Source: Proteles cristata cristata (taxonomy: Eukaryota; Chordata; Mammalia; Carnivora; Hyaenidae). Taken from it: a DNA stretch of 64,000 bases. Positions 57,008 to 64,000 of the stretch are shown one piece after another; positions within the stretch are counted from its first letter, which is position 1, and each line of letters starts with the position of its first letter. The stretch covers positions 682,001-746,000 of the forward strand of contig JAESUZ010001712.1 in NCBI GenBank assembly GCA_017311185.1, read 5' to 3'. Under the pieces are notes generated by a model. It did not search any database. It was given only the letters and a program-made list of their open reading frames with translations, and was not told the origin of the DNA. The position numbers and the translations under genes are program-made.

Positions 57008-60000
57008 CATACCCTTTTTAATTGTATAACGCACTGTGTATTAGGTTATTCACAGAGTTAGGTTATTCAAGTCTATGTTTTCAGCACCTCAAAAAAAAAA
57101 AAAAAATCCATGCTTATTAGCTGTTCATCTCCAGTGTCTACTCCCACGTAGCTCCTAGCAGTTGTTAATCTCCTTTTACCCCTACAGATTAGCCTCTTCT
57201 GGACATTTAATATAAATGGAATCATTAAATATATGGCCTTTGTACATGGCTTCTTTGATTTAGCCTAATATTTTCGAGGTGCATCCATGTGTTAGTGTAT
57301 ATCAATTCTTCATTTTTAATTGCTGAATAATATTCCATTGTACAGATATATATGCCATATTTTATTTATTCCATCATGGGTTTATGGATATTCCGGTTGA
57401 TTCTACTTTTTGCTTACGATGTTTAATGCTTCTTTGAGTGTTTATGCATAAGTTGTTGTGTGGACATGCATTTTTCAATTCTCTTGGGTATGTAACTAGA
57501 AGCAGAATTGCTAGGTTATATATTGACTCTACATTTAATATTTGAGGAACTACCAGACTGTTTTCAAAGCAGCTGCACCATTTTACATTTCTACCATCTA
57601 TATACAAAGGACCCAATTTCTTCACATCCTCACCAGCACCTGTCTCTCTCTTTGCTAATAGCCACATTAGTGTGTGTGAAGTGGTATTTCATTATGGTTT
57701 TGATTCCTTTTCCCTATAGGCTAATGGAGTTGAGCTTCTTTTCATGTATGTATTGGTTGTATGTGTCCTTTTTGGAGAAACATCTATTCAAATCCTTTTC
57801 CCATTTTTAAAATTGGGTTATTTTTATTATTGTATTGTGGAGGTCTTTGTGTGTTTTTTTTTAAATATTATACTCTCATTGAGCACGTAAAATAAAATTA
57901 TTTTCTCCCATTCTGTGGATTGTCTTCACTTTATTGATGGTGTCTTCTGAAGCGTGCAAGTTTTTAATTTAATGAAATCCAGTTTATCTCTTTTTTTCTT
58001 TGTTGCTTGTGCTTTTGATATCATATCTAAGAAATCATTGCCTCATACAAGTCCATGAAGATTTACTTCTGTGTTTTCTTCTAGGAGTTTTATGGCTTTA
58101 GTTCGTACATTCAGGTCCATAATCCACTTTGAGTTAATTTTTGTATGCAGTGTGAAGTAGGGATCCAGCTTCATTCTTTTACATATGGATACCCAGCTGT
58201 CCAGCACCATTTGTTGAAGAACTTGTCTTTTCTCCTTGCATTGCCTTTTCCACTTGTCAGAGATCAGTAGATAGAGCATATTTCTGTGGATCTCTTTTCT
58301 ACTTTGTGAATACCATACCTTCCTTAATAGTGGTAGCTTTATAGCAAGTCTTCAAGCTTAGTATTGTCAGTCTTCCAACTTATTTTTCTTCCATACACTG
58401 ACTGTTGGCTCTTTCTATGTATACTTTAGAATCAGTTTGTCAATATCCACAAAACAATGTGCTGGGATTTTGACTGACAGTATGTTGAATCACAGAAAGG
58501 AAAGTGTGATATCTTAACAATACTGAGTTTTCCTATCATGAATATGAATTATCTCTATGGTTTTTAGATCTTTGATCTCTTTCATCAGAACATGGTAGAA
58601 TTCTTCATATGTATCTTCCATATAATTTCTTAGATTTATATCTGAGTAGTTCAGTTTTTTGGTGCTAGTGTAAATGGTGTTGCAGTATACATTTTGATTT
58701 CTAGTCATTCATTGCTCACATATAGAAAAGCAGTTGAACTTTGTATATTAACCTTGTATCTTTCAGCTTTGTTATCATCTCCTGTTAGTTAGGAATCCTT
58801 TTGTTGATTCTTTGGGAATTTCTACAAAGACAACCATGTGTGAATAAAGATTGTTTATTTCTTCCTTCCCATTCTGTATACATTTTATTTATTTTTCTGG
58901 TCTTACTGAATTAGTTTAAGACTTTCAGTATAATGTTGAATAGAAGTGGTGAAAGGAGATATTTGTGCCAGTTCCAGTTTTGGGGGAAAGCATCTAGTTC
59001 ATCACCATTAAGTAGAATATTTATTAAATGTAGATTTCATTTTTAGATGTTCTCTATCAAGTTGAAGTTCTCCTCTATTTCTAGTTTGCTGGGAGCTGTT
59101 ACCATAAATCACTGTCAGATTTCATCAAATGTTTTTCTTCATCCATTGGTATATCATATTCTTTCTTAAGCCTTTTGATGCAATGGATTACATTACTTGA
59201 CTTTTCAGTGTTGAACCAGATTTGCATATCTGGCATAAGTCCGACTTAGTATGGTATATAATTCTTTTCACACACGTGTTTGATTTTGTTTCCTCATATT
59301 TTGTTGAGGATTTTTACATGTATGCTCATGAAAGATACTGGTGTATACTTTGTATTTTCTTGCAATGGCTTTATGTGGTTTCAGTATTAGGCTAATGCTG
59401 ACCTCATAAAATTAGAAAGTATTCCCTTTGCTTCTTTTTTCTGGAAGAAATGGTAGAAAATTGACAGCATTTCATCCTTAAATCTTTGGTAAACTCAGTG
59501 AAATCATCTGGGCCAGGTGCTTTCTTTCTCTTACTTTTTCTTTTTCTTTTTCTTTTTTTTTTTTTTGAAAGTTATTGTCATTCAGAGTTTTAATTAGGTA
59601 TAGGACTATTCAGATTACCTAGCTTTCCTAGTGTGAGTTCTTGATAGATGTGTCTTTCAAGGAATTGTTCTACTGCAACTAAATTATCAAATTTATGTGC
59701 GTAAACTTGTTCATAATATCCTTTTATTATCCTTTAATGACCATAGAATCAGTAGTGATGGTCCTTCTTTAGTTTCTGACCTTGTAATTTGTGTTTCTCT
59801 TTTTCTTGGTTAGCCTGGCTTCAGGGCTATAAATTTTGTTGATTTTTGTAAAGAAATAACTTTTGGCTAATGATTGTTCCCCCATTGGTTTCATGTTTTA
59901 AATTTTATTGATTTTTGCTCTAATTTTTATTGTTTGTTTTCATCTCCTTGCTTTATATTTATATTGCTCTTCTTTAAGTAGTTTCTTAAGATAAAAGTTT

Positions 60001-60393
60001 AGATAAATAATTTAGATCTTTCTGCTTTTCTAATATATGTGTTCAATGCTACGCATTTCCTCTAAGCACTGCTTTTGCTTCATCTCACACAGTTTGATAA
60101 ATTGCATTTTCATTTTTGGTTAGTTTGATATATTTGTAATATCTCTTGAGGTTTCTTTCACCTACATGTTATTTAAAAGTGTGCTGTTTAATCTCCAAAT
60201 AGTTGATGATTTTTCCAGCTGTCTTTACAGTTAGTGATCCCCTATTTAATTTCATTGTGATTTGAGAGCATACTTTCTATTTCTGTTTTTGAAAACTTTT
60301 TCACATATGTTTTATGGTTCAGAGTTTGGTTTATCATGTGAATATTTTATGTGAGCTTGAAAAAAATATGTACTCTCCTATTATTTGATAGAG

Positions 60394-61019
60394 CACAGTA
60401 AAACCTTGGTTTGCGAGCATAATTTTTTCCAGAAACATGTGTGTAATCCAAAGCATTTGTATATCAAAGCGAATTTCCCCATAAGAAATAATGAAAACTC
60501 AGATGATTCATTCGACAACCCCAAAATATTCATGTAAAAATGTTTACAATATTGTAATATAATACAGAGTAATAAAGAAAATCCAAAATACAAGGAAAAA
60601 TAAATGAACCTGCACTTACCTTTGAAAACTTTATGGGCTGGTATGAGGAAGATGAGAGAAGAGAGTTATTGTGAAAATGACTTTCACTAGCTCTAATGGA
60701 AGCACTACTATCTGTTGGCTCAATAGAATCTTTTTTTGTGTAGCTTTAGCAAGGAACCTATCCAATGACACTTGCCTCCTTTTGAAGATTTTGTGGAAAT
60801 GTAACATTGCTTTGGCAATCACCCACAATCCCACAGGGAGAGAGGCAGAAGGAGGGAGGGAGAAGCACCATTGGTTCATTGGTGATTATGTGATACTCAG
60901 TGTCACGTACTACTCATATTCCAAGACATTGCTCCTTTATCAAGTTCAAATTTATTAGAAACGTTTGCTCGTCATATGAAACACTTGCAGAACAAGTTAC
61001 AATCCAAGGTTTTACTGTA
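60394..61019. mobile_element. Non-autonomous Tigger-like (pogo/Tc1-mariner) DNA transposon
   Basis: The element 60396-61017 has terminal inverted repeats. The left end CAGTAAAACCTTGGTTTGCG is mirrored by the right end ATCCAAGGTTTTACTG. Internal words (AATCCAAAGCATTTGTATAT, CAAAGCGAATTTCCCCATAA) fit a Tigger1-like carnivore element. TA follows the right end and CA precedes the left, a TA target duplication with one change. At 622 bp it is too short for transposase. Confidence 0.8.
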
Positions 61020-62020
61020 TTCTGTACATGTCCATTACATCCAGTTAACAGTGCTGTTTGGTTCAGCTCTATTGTTATTGATTCTCTGTCTACCAGAATC
61101 TATTCGTTCTAGATACAGGAGTTTTGAATTCTGCAGCAATGTGACCTTGGGTGCTTCTTGGAGTTCTCTCAGTTTCTGCCTCATGTATTTTGACACTCTG
61201 TTGTCAGAGACATACTCCCTAAGGATTTGTATGCTTTTTTTTGGGGGAATTGACCCTTTATCATTATGTAATTATCCCCTTTGCTCTTGATAATATTCCT
61301 TGTTCTCATGTCTGCTTTGTCTGAAATTAATGTAGCTGCTCCAGCTTTCTTTTGTTGAGTGGTAAATGGTATATCTTTCTCCATCGTTTTACCTTTAAGC
61401 AAAGTAGATTTCTTTTAGATAATAGACAGTTGGGTCCTACTTTTTTAATCCACTGTGTCAGTCTCTGTCTTTTAATTGATGTATTTAGAAAATTCACAAA
61501 GAGATTATTAATGCAGTTGGATTAAAACTTACCGTTTTTGTCACTGCTTTATTTACTGCACTCTTTGTAACCCTTCTCTTCCTTTTGTTTTTTTTTTTCT
61601 CTTTCTACCTTCTCTGGTTTTAATTGAGCATTTCATATGATTCCAATACCTGTCCTCTCTCAGCATAAAACTAATACTTTTTTTTTTTAATGTAGTGGGG
61701 TGTTTTTAGTATTTACTATATACATTTACAAGTAACCTAAGTCCATTTTCAAGTCAGATTATTATACTGCCTCCTTTTGAGTGGAAATACCTTGTACCAG
61801 TTTTCCCATTTCTTCCCTCCCGTCTCTGGGAACATTGTTGTCATTCATTTCATTTATCAGCAGTTATAATCACTGAGTACCTCGTTGTCTGTATTATTTT
61901 GAACAGTTCTCTCCGGAGTAAGAAAGAGATTTTTACCTTCATTTATTCTTTCTCTGACATTCTTCCTTTATGTGCATGTGAGTTTCTGACCTATATCATT
62001 TTTTTCCCTCTGTGACAAAA

Positions 62021-62277
62021 AATAATTGATATTTCTTGGGGCGCCTGGGTGGCTTAGTTGGTTAAGCGTCCGACTTTCGCTTAGGTCATGATCTCGCGGT
62101 TCGTGGGTTCGAGCCCCGCGTCGGGCTCTGTGCTGACTGCCAGCTCATAGCCTGGAGCCTATTTCAGAATCTGTGTCTCCCTCTCTCTCTGACCCTCTCC
62201 TGATCATGCTGTCTCTCTCTCTCTCTCCTAGAAATAAATAAAAATATTTTAAAAAGTAATAATAATTAATATTTCTT
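62021..62277 (+). mobile_element. Young SINEC sense, felid-type subfamily
   Basis: Near-consensus copy 62038-62260: GGGGCGCCTGGGTGGCTTAG head, CpG-rich B-box region (GGTTCGTGGGTTCGAGCCCC), GCTGACTGCCAGCTC variant, CTCCTAGAAATAAATAAAAA tail. A 17-bp duplication AATAATT(G/A)ATATTTCTT at 62021-62037 and 62261-62277. Inserted in the ancient L1. Confidence 0.95.
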
Positions 62278-62625
62278 GTAATACATGTCTACTGGTGACA
62301 GAATCCTTCAGGTTTTTCTCTTTAAAATACCTGTATTTTTCCTTAATTTTTGAAGACTGGCATAATATAGACTTGTAGACTCATATATACTTGCTCTTTC
62401 CTTGCTTGCATGGTTTTTTAGAAGTTGTATGTAATTTTTGTCCTCTTTCATGGATAGGTGAGGTTTATTTTTTCTTGTCACTTCTTTTTACATTATTTCT
62501 TTGTATTTGATTTTCTGCAGTTTGAATATGATATGTCTGGGTGTAATTTTTTGTTACTAACTCTGCTGTGAGTTTCCTGGATCTGTGGTTTGGTGAATGT
62601 CATTATTTTGGAAAATTCTTAGCCA

Positions 62626-62871
62626 TTTTTTAAACGTTTTTAATTTTTTTTTAAAATTTATTTCTGTGTGTGAGAGAGAGCAAGAGAGAGATTAGGGGAA
62701 GGTCAGAGAGAGAGGGAGACACAGAATCTAAAGAAGGCTCCAGGCTCTGAGCTAGCTTTCAGCACAGAGCCTAATACAGAGCCCAAACCCATGAACCGTG
62801 AGATCATGACCTGAGCTGAGGTTGGACACTTAACCAACTGAACTATCCAGGTGCCCCAGTTCTTAGCCATT
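62626..62871 (-). mobile_element. SINEC antisense with target-site duplication
   Basis: SINE about 62638-62859, tail complement TTTTTAAACGTTTTTAATTT, GAGAGAGAGCAAGAGAGAGA linker, head ending GAACTATCCAGGTGCCCC. Perfect 12-bp duplication TTCTTAGCCATT at 62626-62637 and 62860-62871. Inserted in the ancient L1 ORF1 region. Confidence 0.92.
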
Positions 62872-62928
62872 ATTAACTCCACTATTTATTCTCCTTTTTC
62901 TCCTTCAGGTATTCTTATGATATGTGTG

Positions 62929-63171
62929 TTAAACTTTTTTCAATTTCCCTACAGTTATTGAGTGTTCTTTTCCTTTTTTTCCCCTATTATTTTTTATTTC
63001 CTTTTCAGTTTGAAAAGTTTCTGGGGACCTATATTTGAGTTTGCTGATGATTCCCTTGACTGTATCCAGCCTACTGATGAGCCCATCAATGGCATCCTTC
63101 ATTTCTGTCATAGTGTTTATTTCTAACATTTTCTTTCGTAGAGTTTCGATCTCTCTACTTAAATTGTCCAA
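62929..63171 (-). pseudogene. L1 ORF1-like remnant
   Basis: An 80-codon minus-strand frame starting MDNLSREIETLRKKMLEINT with EMKDAIDGLISRLDTVKGII further on. The charged, heptad-like composition and wording fit the coiled-coil region of ancient L1 ORF1. Truncated at both ends. Confidence 0.55.
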
Positions 63172-63835
63172 GTGGTCTTGTGTGTTTTGCAGTTTCTCAA
63201 GAGGCCCTTAGCACAGTAAGCAAATTATTTTGAATTCCCAGTCTGATGATTTCAAAATTTCTGCCATCCTTGAGTCTTGTTCTGAAGTCTGTTATCTCTT
63301 CCTACTGTGCTTTTTGTCTTTTATCCTGCTTGCCTTGTACTTTTTTATTGAAAGCCAAATAGGATCTATTGGATAATTTGAAGTGAGGCAGTAGAGCTTT
63401 AGCATTAGGTTTTATATTATATTTATGTGACTAGGAGTTAGGCTGTGTGTCATGTTTGCTGTACCTGCTGCTGTCATAGGCTTCACTTTCCTCTCATGTA
63501 TCTGTTTCTGTCTCCCTGGGTCTTTGGATTTCCCTAGAAATTGCTTCTTAAATAGAGTCGGTACCTTGGAGCTCTCTATTGTAATCCCCTGTTACCATAT
63601 TGGGAGGACTCTGTTGATGTGGTATGGTGGTAATGTATTGTGGATGGGATGTATTCGGTAATACCATGATTAAATTTCAGGGTTTCTCTCTTCAGAAGAG
63701 TCATTTATTTTTATCTCTCCTATATGAGAAAGGAGATTGAAGCTCCTGAGTTGTCCAATCATCCTTCTCCTTAGGCCTGAAAAGGCTCTGATAATGTAAT
63801 TTCCATTGAGGAAAGGCTTTTGTTAAGAAAAGAGA

Positions 63836-64000
63836 AAGCTCCAAAAGACATAGGGTAGCAGAATGGATTAAAAAACAAAATCCATCTATATGCTGTCTAC
63901 AAGAAACTCATTTTAGACGGGAAGATACCTTCAGATTAAAAGTAAGGGGATGGAGAAATATATATCATGCTACAGGAAATCAAAAGAAAGCCGGAGTAGC
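63836..64000 (+). pseudogene. L1 ORF2 endonuclease fragment running off the window
   Basis: From about 63843 the plus strand reads KRHRVAEWIKKQNPSICCLQ, ETHFRREDTFRLKVRGWRNI, YHATGNQKKAGVA and stays open to the edge. C-L-Q-E-T-H contains the catalytic Glu of the L1 endonuclease. The copy is truncated at its 5' side inside the endonuclease domain and lies head-to-head with the ancient antisense L1. Whether the rest is intact cannot be seen. Confidence 0.8.

Larger units (their letters stand above)
55385..63785 (-). mobile_element. Ancient, nearly full-length antisense L1, broken by later insertions
   Basis: The 3' end at 55385 (AAGTTTTATTGAGGTATAGT) resumes after a younger L1 at about 57008 (CACATACCCTTTTTAATTGT). 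The complement of 3' UTR and ORF2 follows through 57.1-61.5 kb (GCATCCATGTGTTAGTGTAT, CTGTCCAGCACCATTTGTTG, ATCATCTGGGCCAGGTGCTT). An ORF1-like region lies near 62.5-63.2 kb and a 5'-region near 63.2-63.78 kb (CTTGTACTTTTTTATTGAAA, CTAGGAGTTAGGCTGTGTGT). Removing the insertions at 55.4-57.0, 60.4-61.0, 62.04-62.26 and 62.64-62.86 kb leaves about 5.7 kb. No intact frames remain. Confidence 0.7.

Noticed and set aside
1..64000. CRISPR array, operon or prokaryotic defence system
   Set aside because: No regularly spaced repeats, no ribosome-binding-site-led gene strings, and the whole window is intron/exon and transposon structure.
52591..64000. A further dynein exon
   Set aside because: I looked for the expected continuation after RPDLEKFK (linker toward AAA6) and saw none. 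The region is filled by L1, SINE and Tigger sequence.

Overview
The window is mammalian nuclear DNA, specifically carnivore and most likely a cat-family genome. The evidence is roughly 30 tRNA-Lys-type SINEs of the carnivore SINEC class. Several are near-perfect copies with intact target-site duplications and resemble the felid SINEC_Fc type. There are also young L1 copies with a shared 3' end, plus mammal-wide relics (L2, MIR, MER5, Tigger). The species cannot be fixed from this window.

The only protein-coding gene I can support is an axonemal outer-arm dynein heavy chain on the + strand, best matched to DNAH11. Nine consecutive internal exons are visible (95-208, 2256-2399, 2993-3175, 5399-5500, 10048-10182, 15554-15724, 32290-32525, 33711-33833, 52386-52590). 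Together they make 1413 nt, or 471 codons, with no stop or frameshift. In order they encode the end of stalk coiled coil 1, the microtubule-binding domain, coiled coil 2, and most of AAA5 running toward AAA6. Splice phases agree at every junction (0,0,0,0,0,0,2,2). The intron after 10182 has a GC donor. Neither gene end lies in the window, and the last 11.4 kb is the start of another large intron.

The rest is intron, largely transposon strata. 3.9-6.9 kb: SINEs, one inserted in the A-tail of another. 10.7-15.1 kb: old L1, an L2, and SINEs. 16.35-16.87 kb: a young L1 with a 5' inversion and an apparent 131-nt 3' transduction. 18.9-23.9 kb: a triple nest (SINE inside L1 inside L2). 24-29 kb: old L1 and medium-reiteration relics. 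29.4-31.7 kb: a SINE cluster. 33.8-52.4 kb: a sparse 18.6-kb intron holding a CpG-rich patch with an RFX X-box-like motif at 43.5-43.74 kb. 53.6-54.5 kb: an L1 splitting a SINE. 55.4-63.8 kb: one ancient, nearly full-length antisense L1 broken by a younger L1, a Tigger-like DNA transposon and two SINEs. A further L1 ORF2 runs off the right edge.

I found no CRISPR array, operon, prokaryotic defence locus or intact viral genome. The most interesting points are the GC-AG intron, the L1 transduction and inversion structure, and the CpG/X-box patch inside a ciliary gene.
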